From Acanthaster planci (Eukaryota > Echinodermata > Asteroidea > Valvatida > Acanthasteridae): DNA of 60,000 bases. Below, in pieces: positions 1 to 12,673 of this stretch. Made by a program: the position numbers and the translations under genes. The notes below the pieces were generated by a model, which was given only the letters and a program-made list of their open reading frames with translations, was not told the origin of the DNA and made no database searches. The stretch spans positions 258,059-318,058 of the forward strand of contig NW_019091505.1 in the NCBI RefSeq assembly GCF_001949145.1, written 5' to 3'. Numbering within the stretch: position 1 is the stretch's first letter; every line of letters starts with the position of its first letter.

Positions 1-3000
1 ATTCGATTTATATTTCTTGAAAATGTCAGAACCATCTACTGAAAGTCTCTTGTGGCTTCACAATTTGGACATCTCTTACAACTAATATATTTTATATATG
101 TGTCTTAGACACGCATATAAAATCTTGGGCTGGAACAAAATGTATTTTGGTAAGAACTATGCAGATTCCTTTCTCATTTGATTCCATCTTGGTTCTGAAA
201 AGATTCCCCTTTAAATATTGGAAATTCACTGTAGAAAGAATCAGTAGAAAGGTACAGTGAAGGAACTAGAGAATAAATAATAATCAATGCTCAGTGAGAT
301 GCGAACATATAGAGCTGATCTTTTCAAAGGTTTTTTTCTGTCATGGTTGGGAAAATAATTTAGACACGTGGTGTACCATTCTTTATGTTGTGTGACTTTG
401 ATGCATTGTAATGTGCTGTCAATGGCATGCTTACAAAGCTGGAGGTTTGTACTCATTTTGTGTGAGAATCATTTCTTTATTCATCAGATCCCGTCCCTAT
501 CAATCGTCTACTAAATGAGAGTCGGCAATCAAGCCAGGGCTCCATGTAGACATTTCTCTAGGGTGTCCTGTTCCTGCATCTCCAATCAAAATGTTTCCAC
601 GGGGAAAAGACGAGAGATAAAACACACACACATATCTTAGCCATCTTGCCCGTTGATCAATGGCAATTGGATGAAGTCGTCTTGCTTGCTATACAGGATG
701 CATCCCTTACCGCTTCAGAATAATCCCCTCAGGGTTACCAACTGTGTTGTGCAAAAACCAATTTGCTGTCCAGAACAGAATCTTAGCAAGACAGGCCCCA
801 GAACATTGTTATTTTGAGAGAGTTGTAGCTGCAGGTACAGCGGCAGTTGCCTGGTAATTTCTAGCGTTCTCTGGTTATCTTCGCATACTGCCATCACAGG
901 CAATATCATTACTGTGCTATTTTGAGTCCGTTTTCAACTGTCTTATCATTGTTATGCAATTATGGAACCTTTCTCTCCTGCCAGCAAGCCATTTCTTTTC
1001 TACTGCCTCTCTGAACTGATGCTCTAGACCTGTCAATCAATAAACTGCTTCTCAGAGCAGGTACATTCAGCCAGATTGCTGGAGCTATTCAACCCTTTTT
1101 TTTAAAAGTATTTATAAAACCCCAATTGAAATGAAGTGAAACCAATTTTTCTGTTTAAAGTATTTGTATTACATACCCAGCCAGAGAGTGACAGGCTAGC
1201 TCTCGACCTAATTTTCTGTTCTGGGGGTAGAGACAAATTATCGATTTTATTACGAGAGATGGGGATTGTAAAAATATTCTCCCTCTATCAGATAAAAGAG
1301 AGATTTATTTAAATTATGTGTACAGTGCATCCCAAGTGGATAAAGAATGCTCCCCTCCATCCAGCTTGCTGTCATCTCATATTCCAATAAGTATTAAAGA
1401 TATGGCTGTCAGAAGTAGTCCAAGATCCTTTCTGTTGCCTCATTATGCCTAGACTCGGCAATGTCAATACGGTTATGATGTCAGTGTTTGTCAACTTGGA
1501 TACACACCCTCCCCTTCACTCCAGGATGTTCAACATTTAATATTCCTGAACAGGTGCTGAGATGTATCATATGAGCCCATCAGCTCTGTGCTGTGGTCTG
1601 GGCTAATTAACGTCAAGTGCCTAAATCCATTACGGAGTTCTCTCGTCAAATAACGTCTGGGAGGGTTTGCGTGCCTTGAGAGACTGTCGATAGTCTCGGA
1701 CACTGTAAGAAGCACGAAGTTATTGCCTCTATTGCAAAACATACACTGTGCACTAGCTCATTCCCTGACCAGCTCTTTCAAAGAAAAGTTGAGAGAAATT
1801 GACTTTTTATCACATTGTCAATAATGTTCAGACAAGGCAGAAAAAAAACAGAACATCTGTGCATTAGGCTTTGTATAATTCTTCAATGTGTTGAAGCTTG
1901 AATGCCTGTAATCTGTTGCATTTTGTCACATGTAGTTTTGATCAGCCAATTCCTTGTTTCACTTAAAAGCTTTGAAAAAATGTTGTCAGTTGTTTGAGAT
2001 CTTCCCAACACCTGTTTAATTGCCTCTGTGGTAATTGATTTTAATTGAAGGAATTCAAGCCATGTCAAAATAATCCACCCAAACAATGGTAGTTGAACTA
2101 TGTGATAGGCTTTGTTGGTACATTCCAGATATAGATTTAAGTGAAGGGGACATCTTCAGATTGATTTTATCTCTTGTTGTAAATGTGATGTCCTGATGAT
2201 GGTATCAGCCCAGAAGCTTTGTCTACACTGGTATATGCATAATATACAAAATCTATTTTTCATGGTTTGTTCATATTGTGGGCTATACATGTACATACGT
2301 GTTGTCATAAATGTTGATTTGAAGAACTCTTTCTTTTTTTTCAGTTTGACAAATGTGAAAGTAAGACCCCTCCAAAAAAATGATCAGCGTTTTACTCAGA
2401 AGAATTCTTTGCAAATGATAATGATTGTCTCTGACCTGTTCATGTCAATAATTTCATGGGACGGTGCCTGACAGTTTCTGATACGTCATTGGAATGTTTA
2501 TCAATAAGATCATCTGATCGTTGCAGTTCCCTTAACTCCATGGGAGTATATGGTCAAAGCACTGAATGGTACAAGTACTAGGCTGGACCCATATTCCCCC
2601 CTCCCCCCCTTGGGAGGCACATCACATAATGCGTCATTCTCAACATCTCCCTTACTTGTCCTGCCGTCCTTTGGCTAGGGTTGAGACCTTGGCATTTTCT
2701 GCTTGTCGTGTCAGGTAAGAAGTTCAGCAGTAGCTGGGGTCCTGTCATTTGCTACTTGTGGTTGATTGTAGACGAGGTAAATGTAATTTGCATTGATCCC
2801 AGTGCGGAGTGCGCTTTGCCCGCTCCCAACATAGCATAAATTTCAACATGTTGAATGAGCGTTTGGGCAGAAGTGGATACTTTGCTTTGCCGTTAAGCAG
2901 ACTTTGCTATTGAAGGCAACAAAGACGATTACCGGTAAATCTTTTTTCCCCCACACTTTTATTTGAGATTTTCTTCTTCTTTTCTTATTAAAAGATTATT

Positions 3001-6000
3001 TTTATGTTTTCAATCAAATTTATTGATGCACTTACAGTTGTTCTTTCAGAAATTGTACTTTGAATAAACTTATCTCCTTTATTTAAAAAAGTTCATGCAA
3101 TGTTATAGCTCCCTATAACTGGTTAACAGAATACCAACACAAATCATTCCTATTTACTTTTACTCTCCACACTTACAGTGGGAATTATTTGAATTATTTA
3201 TTAGTAGTGTAGATTAAAAAAATTCTTCTTAATTTTTCATGTTTGCTGCCTGAAATCCTCAATTACAGTAGGTGAACATTTCTCAAATTTTATGTCAGTC
3301 AAAACCCTGACAGGATCCATCTTTGTGAAGTATTTTTAAAGTAAAAAAAATGAAAACAGCTAGAACAAAAACAAAATGATAAGAATTTAAAGAGCCTGTT
3401 TATTATTGGGGCCTTTAAGGTCAGCAGAAAAGTGTCTGTCAAGAGCTAAAATTTATCAATGCCTGTCTGTCGTGATTAGAATCAAGCAAATTAGGGGAGA
3501 CCGTCTGTGTCAAGTCTTTCATGCTGTTTTTGAGTGCTTCCTTTATGATTTTTTTAAAACCCCAAAACCTACATGTACACGAAACTGATCAGACTTTCAC
3601 ACTGAAGGATCTGTAATGGACAATCTGTAGTCTTTGATTCCTATGAAACTAGGCCTCTTGCTTCATTTTTTCCAGTAAAAAGCTTAGAACTTTCCCAGCA
3701 AGAAGAAAACCTGATGAAGTCTGCCTATTCTTAAGTTGCTTGATTGATGGTGATGAAGATCATTAGAGGCCATTTTCCCTGAAGGTTGTAGAGGTTGCTA
3801 GCCATTGTGCGCTGATAATAGAAGGTTTTGTCGCTAGCTTAGGATGATCGTGTAATTGTGATTACTTTAATCGATGAGTTTAGGGTCCATTGGAAGATAA
3901 GTTAATCTAAGATTGGAGTGAGACTTCCACATAACTGCACTGATGTATTAAGAATTCTATGGAGGATTAAACACAGCTGTCAATAGTCAATTACTTTTCC
4001 ATTCATGAACGCTCCCAGGCTCCTGCAGTTATATTCCCCTCACTATTCGCCAGTCTCGTTAAACCACAGCATTGATTGCAAGTTGAAGAAGGTAGCCATT
4101 AACCTGTGAATGGTGTTTGAAGTGAATTGACTGGCAGTCTTGTTGGAGATACATGTACAAGGGATTAAAGAATAAACTCACCCTTGCTGCATTCTTGCAG
4201 ATCCACGGCATATACAGCTATTGAAAATGCGAATGTCCCTTCTTTTTTCCAGATTACTCTAATCCAGCAAATATTCTGTAAAATGGACTGGGTAGGCCTT
4301 TTCTGTATGAAGAGAACAGTTTCTTTTGAGAGTTTGAACTGTCTTGTGGGGACCACAACTTGTCCCCATAATATTTTTGGTCCCGACAATGCTTATATTT
4401 CAACACTTGTGTTGTCCCATAACCCAGTAACAAGTAGGCCTATGTGTATTCATACTTGAGTTTCACATATGCACTGCAGTGCAATTAACTCTCCCCTTCT
4501 TCACTGGGCTGTTGCTACAATGCACCTTCATTCTTCCTTGTCTTTGATTCTTTATGAGTAGACATCATTTTGCGGTCAATCCAGACTGATTTTGCCAAGG
4601 GGTGCTCCATTTTTAGCCAAGTGAGCAGCCTGTAATCTGATCAGCCTCACTGTTCACTAACAACCATCTGCCTTCTCGGCAATGTGAGAGACATGTATTG
4701 TGGCAAGCACTGGATTGTTATCAGAATGTATCATATGAAGGGGTAATAAACTCATCTTTGTATGGTTACCATGGTTACTGCTGCCTTGCTCCTCTGATTT
4801 TGGAGCTTTTAAGACTAAACAAACCCACTGTCTGACAAGGTCTTTGAGTCGTAATTGTTTAGAGAATCAAGGATGGGGCTAACTCAAGGGAGGCAAGTAG
4901 AGCAGTGTAGACGTGGATTCCTACATGTTCTGGTGCATGTACAGGTGCCAGCATACATAGATGTCTGGGTAGGAGCAGGTAGTTGATGTAGTCTTGCCTT
5001 CCTGCTGTACAGTGCAATCTTGACAGCCACCACTTTGGCACTGATCGCTTCATGTATCAATATACCAAGACCAACCTGAGAGGGGTATTGGTCCAGAGCA
5101 TGGACTGGATGACTGTACTCATATGCAGACCATCATGCCTTTGGTAAAAGATATTCCAACCTAAGTTAATCATCAGGCTGAACTTCCTCATTGTTGACGT
5201 CACCTGAATACAATCATGGATCAAAAGTGAACAAGGATCCCAGATGAAATGCACTCGCATTTAAATGCTAGCAAAGTAGCCACAAGAGGGTTGTGTGCAC
5301 ATGCTCACTAAAAGCAATTTCCCATTGAATATACACAAACGTGTGCACTTCAGCACATCCCAAGGTACCGTAGCTGTCTCGGGAATGGTTATTTTGACGC
5401 AGGCAAGAGCTACAGGGAGTCCTCATGCGTGGGCCAGGGTGTGATGATCACACCTTAATTTTGGAAGCTTGCAGGCATCACACGTAATAAAGTCAAACAT
5501 CGGACCATCACATAGGTACGGTGCAGGTGTAATTTCCGCGCTGGATGGGGGTAGCGTGTAATCTGGGTATCCATGATTAAATAGCTGAACTGGTTCATCA
5601 CCGTCCTGCATGCAATATTTCAAGTGTAATGATCTTTCTGAATATTCTCACATTTGAATAAATTAGCCATCTTCTCAATAGTGATGCCCAGGCCTACACA
5701 TACATGTACATGTATGCACGGATTGAAATCCGAGAATCATTGTGTTCCTATATATTTCTTCAACAAAAATGCTGTATTCACTACTGAAAAGCCCTTAAAC
5801 CTTTCTCGAAATCATTCGAGATATGAAATGAAATTAACTGCAATCATTTTATTGACTGAATTCATAATTAATTGTTTTGGAAGTAATTTCATCTTGCAAT
5901 TCTCAACGACGTGAAACTTTTAAACATTCTTTATTGTTGGTCTGTAAATTTCAGTGACAATGTTCATAGATTTTTTACAACCAGAAAATGCACTTTAGAA

Positions 6001-9000
6001 TTTGTAAATGGTGCAATGTGTGTGTATTTCAGGAAGTATAAACCCATGAGGAGTAGATGCCAGGATTTTAGTGCCACATCATTCATGGGATTACATGCAT
6101 TGTGACATCCATAATGTACACGGATCACCTGCACGCAAACATTCAGTACTTACTGTGCCTCCACAACAGTGGTTTATTACTTACTGGGGATATTGTTAGC
6201 AAAAAACAACAAAAGAACTGGGACTTTTGAAAAGAATTTGAAGTGTGTGGGAATTCATATTGAACTCAACACCAGATGGGTTGACTTATCGTACCTGCTC
6301 GGTAATTGAACTTGGTTACAAAAAGTGCAGTCGCAAAGTCAGTGGATGTGATCCCCACCCAAAAAGTGCAATCTAAAGCCAACTCACCAGGAGAGAGAGA
6401 GAGAGAAAGAACAAAATCCCCAGCAAAATGAAATGATTCACGCTGCCTTGGGTTGGAGTCCTTATCCAATAACAGGCAGTGTCCTGTAAGCATCGAGACC
6501 TAGCAGATCATCCAGTAGGCAATGGGGCATAGCCTTCTCCTCAAGCCTTATTGCTAATTGTTTTTCGATGGCACTGTTCCTCAGCTGCTCTAAAAAGTTA
6601 ACACCAACAATTCTACTGTGCTTTATAATTTGTATGCTGTCCAACATTTATGATCTGTGAATGTCTTGATTCCTTCCTGCATTTGTTTGTGACACTTGCG
6701 ACGTGAACGATTTTGATCTTTTAATGGATGACTTCAAAGAATTATAAACAATTAATGTATTGTGGTGTAAATTATATTTAAATAAACAGATATGTTGTAT
6801 TCTGATCAGCGTTTGATGAAATTGTTCCAGGGCAATGTGAGGGATGGATTACTTTCCTCAAGCTTAGCTGCCTTTAGGATGATGCTTCAGCGTTTTGTGC
6901 TTCTTAGTCTTGGCTTTTGACTTACACACATTGAGTCTCTTTGCTAACTCAATTCAAGTTTTGTTCTTGGCCGAAAGAGCCCAAAATTGATAATATAATG
7001 GGATTAGGAATTTCTGTATTTGTGCACCACTGTGAAATTAGGCCATTGTTAAATGTTAATTAAGAGGATATACCCGAGGTGAATGATTTCAAGTTGAAAT
7101 GGGTAATGGATACTTGGAAGGTTTATCAAGTCCGAAATGTAATTGACGACTTCTCAGGGGATTTCCCATCATGCCTTTGCATCACTGTTACAATTACTAG
7201 CAGCAAGCTTGATCCTCCAGTAAATTGGCTCTAATTTGTTCTGGAAATTGCCCCATTAGTAATGTTGGCTACCTGCTAATATTCCCAGAGCCCTGGGGAA
7301 AAAAAATAATAAAAGTGAAGTTGGTTTGGGTGGTTGGTGGTCACGAAATATTCTGTTTCCAGACATTCCAGATGATGAAGCTAGCCCTGATTGTATTCGG
7401 GTTTTGTTTTCTGTGCCTGAGGCTGTGGTGTAATATAATGAGTGGCTGGTAATTTTCGAGAGCTAGAGGCGGCCAGCTTGTTTTTCTTTCTTTTAAAGGG
7501 GGGGTGCTGGTTGCAGTAATTTCTAGAAGTTGATTTCTTGCAGAGGAATTCTGCATCATTGGGTTAATGGTGAGTTGACTCAGCTGAACAGGATCAGGAT
7601 TTTGGTGGAATGAAAACCCAGAGGACCGATACATTTCAGGAGGAAGAAATGGAGCATGCTGGTTAAAATCCAGAGTTAATAGGTTCCAAAAATCACAAAA
7701 ACACATGTCAATCACAAGATCTATCACATGGTGCTACCAGAAAGCATCTTATGTATACATTCACAATGAACTGCAGACATCAGTAGTTGTGGCTGTGTTA
7801 TGAAAGCCCATACATACCTGTACATGTATACTTAAGGCACACATTACTGTACTCAGTTTATTCACAGATTCCTTCTGTTAGTATACTCCCCGAGAGGAGC
7901 AACTGTTGGTGGGGTGCTGACACTGTGTCTTTGAACTTTTATTACAATGTGGAGTTTTACAAAGAGGCCATGGAAGTTCATTTTTGGAAAAAAGTCATAA
8001 CCTGGAATCTCTGAACCTTGTAAAAATGCTTGTTAATTAAAGTACAACACCACAGATGTTTTTGTAAGACCTCTCGGAACTCATTATTTCATTGCTACAC
8101 CTGTCATCCTGATGGCTGACGTATTTGTTTCCAGGGAAATTTATGACTGCTAGTCTTTGCACAACAAATTGAAGCAGAGAAATATTGCTGACGTAAATCC
8201 ATAGTCTTTTGCAGCTGATCCCATTGAATCTGCCAGCTGTTTTATGAAGTCCTCGGGAAAGTCTAACCTGTTGAGATGAGCCACTCAGTCAATGTGACAA
8301 TGATGTGATGCATGCTAGACTGGTGGTTGGACAAATCACAGAGATGTATATTTATTCCTGGAGATTTCGAGAATCAAGTCGAAGTGATTGCCTCAATTTC
8401 ACAGAAGGTCATGTGTCCCTGGGCATGAATTCGTTTCTTTCCAGTCAGTTTCCAACACACCCCTCCCTTTGAGATTGATTTTGCGAGTTTGTTCAAAGAC
8501 AAATTCTTGGACCTCATCTCCAGAGAGCTAAATGCATGTGTCTTGTTCATCACCTGTTTTTACTCTCTCCTTAAAAACCTGTAGGTTTAGTAAGATTTTA
8601 CCGATTAAGAAAAGCACAGTGGAACCTAGCTGTTCATGTTTTACTCGACCAGAGAATTATATACCGGTACATGTATCACCAACCCCTGAAAGTTAGGTGT
8701 AAGCAAGATTCAGAACATCGCTTGTGTTTTGAGTCTTTTACTCCACATGTACACCCTCCTTGAAGTGATTCCAACATTAGGATTTTTTACTGTAAAGCAC
8801 ATATCAAAAACATTTGTTAAGAAGGCTTGCAACTTACATACTTAATTGGAGCTTGTTGTGAGAGTTGCCTCCAGATAGTTGCTGTAAAGCACACACGGTG
8901 ATATTTGAGAGTTGAAACGCAGACCTACATGTAAATACATGTATACTGTATACTCTAGTGTTCCGGTCACTGACACATATTCCCTTTTGCTGTGTATTGC

Positions 9001-10106
9001 CTAGCCTATATCTCCATATATCTTTCATTCAGCCTACAGGGTCAATATCAGTCACTACTTTGAGTGGTCAGGAGTCCATTGTATACACTAGCAACATCAC
9101 AACTAGCCTCTGGGAATGAACTTGACACATCTTTTATGTCATGATATTCAGAAATTATTCTAACTTTCCCTCCAGAACAGCTGCAGTTCTTGGGGACAAA
9201 ATGACCACCAACTCAGCGTCTACTTCATGATGTATCTCTGCAGCCCTGGTAGAGGGAATTTACTGCTACATGTATATTTGAATATTTCACATTCACATCA
9301 ATTTGTTACAGTTTATAACACTGTTCACACATTATTCACTATGATCTTTAGAACACTGTTGAGTTTGTGTATATTTAAAAACATGTGTTGCAACTCAAAA
9401 TGACAAACAATATTTTGGCTTATGGTGGGTGTGATATATCAATTCCTATTGCAGTCACTTTATGCTATTCACTAACAAGTTGTTGGTCACCCCAAGGTTT
9501 TGGTCCAATGCTCACTTTGGAATGAAGTGTAAAGATTCAAATCTGCGGAATAAATATGCAATACTGCAATAGATGTACCGACGTGGAAATCAATTTACTG
9601 GTCAGCTGTAGGAATACATGTTGTAAGACTTCTTGTCTTGATCATTCTCATTGTAGCTTGGAAGATAGCATTCTTTTGTTGACTGTGACAACCAGCGTTA
9701 AACCTGTGAAGAGAAAGCAACATTTCATCTCTCCAAACCCCAGCATGGGTTAATGGCAGGATTTATCTTTAAGGCCAAGAATATAAACCCATGTTCTTTG
9801 CTTTTTGACCGAAGCCCTGATGGCTTCACTCCATTATTTCTTATCAAATCTGTTTCTCTTCTGTTCTACTTTATTTTTGGCATAGTCATGATTTGTAGGA
9901 TTTGTTATATTTTGTAAACCCTTGGACCCTCACAGGTTTCACAATTTTTGGACAAATTTTCAAAGCAATGTTGTTTGATATTAGTACATGATGTTTTTTG
10001 TTCCCAGGTTTTAGCATAGTGGATGGAGACAGATCTCAGTGTCTCTGTTTTCAGTTTAGATGTAACACCTGATAAATGATAAATCTTTGTCTTGTCTCTT
10101 TAACAG
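1..10106. other. Non-coding span upstream of the first visible RhoGAP exon
   Basis: No coding exon could be supported here. Open frames are short and lack family motifs or good splice context. The first recognised RhoGAP exon at 10107 begins in phase 1, so an earlier exon must exist. It is either hidden here as a short exon or lies left of the window. The span therefore is probably intron, at least in its right part. It holds AT-rich sequence and ACATGTA-type simple repeats. The segment at 7295-7412 recurs at 12554-12669 (see the duplication entries). Confidence 0.6.
7295..7412 (+). repeat. Duplicated block A, copy 1
   Basis: This block recurs at 12554-12669 with scattered substitutions. Both contain AAAAGTGAAGTTGGTTT, GAAATATTCTGTTTCCAGAC and GGGTTTTGTTTTCT. 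It marks the left boundary of the tandem duplication that produced the extra exon copy. Confidence 0.85.
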
Positions 10107-10208
10107 ATCCACTCACCAAACGGCCAAAGAAAGGGAGTTTCCTAAGAGGACGACATAGGAATAACAGTGTACTGGATAGCTTGAAGGACCTTGGTAAAGA
10201 AGGAAAAG
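10107..10208 (+). CDS. ARHGAP6-like: ARHGAP6-like RhoGAP, first visible exon (basic linker)
   Basis: This 102-bp internal exon follows a pyrimidine-rich acceptor ending TTTAACAG and is followed by the donor GTAACT. It starts and ends in phase 1. The encoded stretch begins DPLTKRPKKGSFLRGRHR and ends KDLGKEGK, a basic, Ser-containing linker N-terminal to the RhoGAP domain. Its last base G pairs with AG at the start of the next exon to make GAG (Glu), which supports the join. No domain lies within it. It belongs to this gene because of the phase match and position. The exon preceding it was not found. Confidence 0.75.
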
Positions 10209-10445
10209 GTAACTCACATTACCAAAGTGGATTTTTGTAAATCCAACTCAGTCGCAGAACATGCACAGGCACTGGCAGCGGACGGGGGGGGCAGGGGACC
10301 AGTGGCCTCCCACTTTTTGCAGGTCCTATAGCTCAGAAGGGCATAATGGATCAACCTATTAATGGCTGATGCCTGATGGTCTGACAATTGGCCCCCTCCT
10401 CCCACTTTGAAACTCATTCCACCGCCAGTGTGCACAGGAGCTTGG

Positions 10446-10791
10446 TTTGTGGTTGCTTTTAGTGTGGGGTAATTACATGCTAAAGTGGAAATTTGTTGTT
10501 ACATTTTCCAGCTGTACTAGTTGTACGGGAACAAGTTGTTTAAAAGTGAAAGTGGGAATGAAACTGGGTGGCATCCCCTTTTTGCTTCCATTTTCATTTT
10601 TTAAAAACTTCCTTTCATTTATGAATCATAAATAATAATGAGGCTGGTAATAGATGACAAAGTCCTTTTCCGCCTAGAATTGCCCGTGGTTGTTCGCTGT
10701 TTGTATATAATGCTTTAAACTTTAAACTTCTCAAGATGAAGAACAAACATCCAGTATTAATGGTAAATCATGTGATCTTAATATGAAATAG
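10446..10791 (+). repeat. Duplicated block B, copy 1
   Basis: This block recurs at 12674-13010. Shared landmarks are GGAAATTTGTTGTTACATTT, GGAACAAGTTGTTT and GAACAAACATCCAGTATTAA. It lies directly right of the 10107-10208 exon and ends at the hAT insertion site. Confidence 0.9.
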
Positions 10792-10799
10792 GTGCTTGG

Positions 10800-12355
10800 C
10801 AGAGTTGTAAACTTGAGTCACTTGACTTGGAAACGAGTTGGACTGGAGTCGCTATTTTTGTGACTCATGACTTGACTTGTAACTATCAGTTTTTGACTTG
10901 TTAGTTGACTTGGACTTGCAAAAAATGACTTGCGACTTGACTTGGGCTTCGTTTGAGCCTTTTATTGAATTATTCATATCAGTTCATGATGTCATTCAGC
11001 CTGGAATTGAAAACAAAAATGGCGTCCTGATCTCGAAGGCCAAAAATTTCCACATAAAATGGCCTCGTTTAGGTGGTTGTAACATGTCTTTAAGACACGC
11101 TAATGAATTATTTTTATAACAACTGAAAGAGTTCCATATACAGGTACAGACAATATTTCTTTTCCTTTAAAATGTTATAACAGCCATCAGAAAGTGATAA
11201 CATGTTCTAAAAGTGAAATTAAGCAAAGATACTTCCCAAACATTTTACTTAGAAAACACTTTTTTCAGACAAGTCTCATTGTTTATGCATACGGGCATCA
11301 AGTGTTGTCCATATATGGAATTCTGTCCATAACAACTACCCTGATTTTAGATACTTGTTGAGCATTCATCCTTTAAATTTCCAGTTTGGGGGAGACATGG
11401 GCCCAATTAAAGTGAGCGGAGACATCATTCATGATCACGACCGTATACCATGTGCCGGCGATAATGTGCGACATGGCAAAAATTGAACACGGCTCAAACA
11501 GTTCGGTTATCTGCACGCATCACAAGTTCCTGGCTACTGCCTCAGACCATAGATTGACAACTGGCTGGCCAGTTATGGAGACAGAGCTTTTTCTAGCATT
11601 ACACCTCGCTTATGTACCTGGAACTCGCTCCCTGATCATTGAAGACAGGAACATGACATCAAACATTTTCAGCAGCATCTCAAAACATTCTGTTTCTCAT
11701 TAGCTGTTTCATCGTTAACACAAAATTGAGTTTTGTTTTCCACCTTAGATTGGCGTGTCTGAATGTTTACAGAATAAGTGCGCCTTATAAGTGCTTTATT
11801 ATTAGTATTATGGATAATGTTAATGCAAAGTATCTTAAAAGAAATGTGAAACATTATGTTGGCTGATGTTTCAGTTTGAAAACATCATTTGTGAATGTGA
11901 TGCATATTGACAGGTTGAAGTTTATTTGCATAACTTATTTGCATAAGTGATATGAATAATGCATATCCTACCATTATTACCATAGTCTGTTGTTGTCCCT
12001 GGTCAAACAAAATATCCAAAACCTATCTGTGTGGTTCGGGTCGCGGATCGCGAAATAACTGTGGAAGGTCTTGGAACCAAGACCAGGCTGTGGCTTGAAA
12101 TCACACACAGCGCAACTTGACTTGTACTTGGACAAAAAGACTTGTGACTTGACTTGTGCTTGGACGTAATTGACTTGTGACTTGACTTGACTTGACCTGT
12201 GATCAAATGACTTGTGCTTGGACAAAAAGACTTGTGACTTGCTTGTGCTTGGATCTAATTGACTTGTGACTTGACTTGACCTGTGGTCAAATGACTTGTA
12301 ACTGGACCAAATGACTTGGCTTAGATTTGCAAAAATTGACTTGCTGCCACCTCTG
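10800..12355. mobile_element. Non-autonomous hAT-like transposon with GACTTG minisatellite
   Basis: The element is 1556 bp and is flanked by the exact 8-bp direct repeat GTGCTTGG (10792-10799 and 12356-12363). Its ends are CAGAGTTGTAAAC on the left and, reverse-complemented, CAGAGGTGGCAGC on the right. CAGAG ends with an 8-bp target duplication are typical of the hAT superfamily. The paralogous locus at 13011-13018 has one GTGCTTGG and no insert. Both sub-terminal regions carry GACTTG-rich tandem sequence (about 10810-10950 and 12115-12345). No transposase frame is visible, so it depends on another element for movement, if it moves at all. Confidence 0.88.
12115..12345 (+). repeat. GACTTG-type degenerate minisatellite inside the hAT-like element
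   Basis: Dense direct repeats of GACTTG, with longer units such as GACTTGTGACTTGACTTG, CTTGTGCTTGGAC and CTTGGACAAAAAGACTTGTG. A related but shorter cluster sits near the left end of the same element in the same orientation. Open frames here are repeat artefacts. Confidence 0.85.
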
Positions 12356-12363
12356 GTGCTTGG

Positions 12364-12553
12364 TGGTGCCATGCCCTCTCTTGAAAGGAATTATTGTATT
12401 TTAACCTCATGAGGGAATGGTAGAGACAGTGCCCATGATATGCAGTCTCTCTGTTTCATGTCTCAGAGTCATCTATCCCATTAGTCTTTGGCATTCCATT
12501 AGAGAAGTGCATCAGCAGTGAAAAAGCTCAGAGACGTTATCACTCAACAAGAC
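12364..12553 (+). repeat. Duplicated block C, copy 1 (contains the truncated exon copy)
   Basis: This block recurs at about 13019-13211. Shared landmarks are GCCCTCTCTTGAAAGGAA, GCCCATGATATGCAGTCTCT and CGTTATCACTCAACAAGACGG. The copy breaks off inside the exon at 12553, where block A copy 2 is joined. Confidence 0.92.
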
Positions 12554-12571
12554 GGGGAAAAAATTATAAAA
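12467..12571 (+). pseudogene. Truncated duplicate of the VFGIPL exon
   Basis: The acceptor TGTCTCAG and the first 29 codons match the functional exon at 13123 (SSIPLVFGIPLEKCISSEKA, then QRRYHSTRR). At CGG the sequence switches to unrelated duplicated DNA (GGAAAAAATTATAAAA). The original donor is lost. The frame stays open, and a possible new donor AAAA|GTGAAG at 12571 would make a 105-bp exon with phase 1 at both ends. Such an exon could be included without frame change. It is most likely a non-functional relic, but exonisation cannot be excluded. Confidence 0.75.
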
Positions 12572-12669
12572 GTGAAGTTGGTTTCGGTGGTTGGTACTCG
12601 TGAAATATTCTGTTTCCAGACATTCCAGATGATGTAGCTAGCCCTGATAGTATGTGGGTTTTGTTTTCT
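12554..12669 (+). repeat. Duplicated block A, copy 2
   Basis: Matches 7295-7412. It is fused on its left to the broken exon at 12553 and on its right directly to block B copy 2. About 3 kb that separate A and B in copy 1, including the 10107-10208 exon, are missing here. Confidence 0.85.
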
Positions 12670-12673
12670 ACAA

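Noticed and set aside
7341-7727. 128-residue frame on the minus strand
   Set aside because: Overlaps duplicated block A, has no recognisable domain, and the matching copy at 12554 does not preserve it.
11977-12372. 131-residue frame rich in SSQVKSQV and KSF repeats
   Set aside because: Translation of the GACTTG minisatellite inside the hAT-like element.
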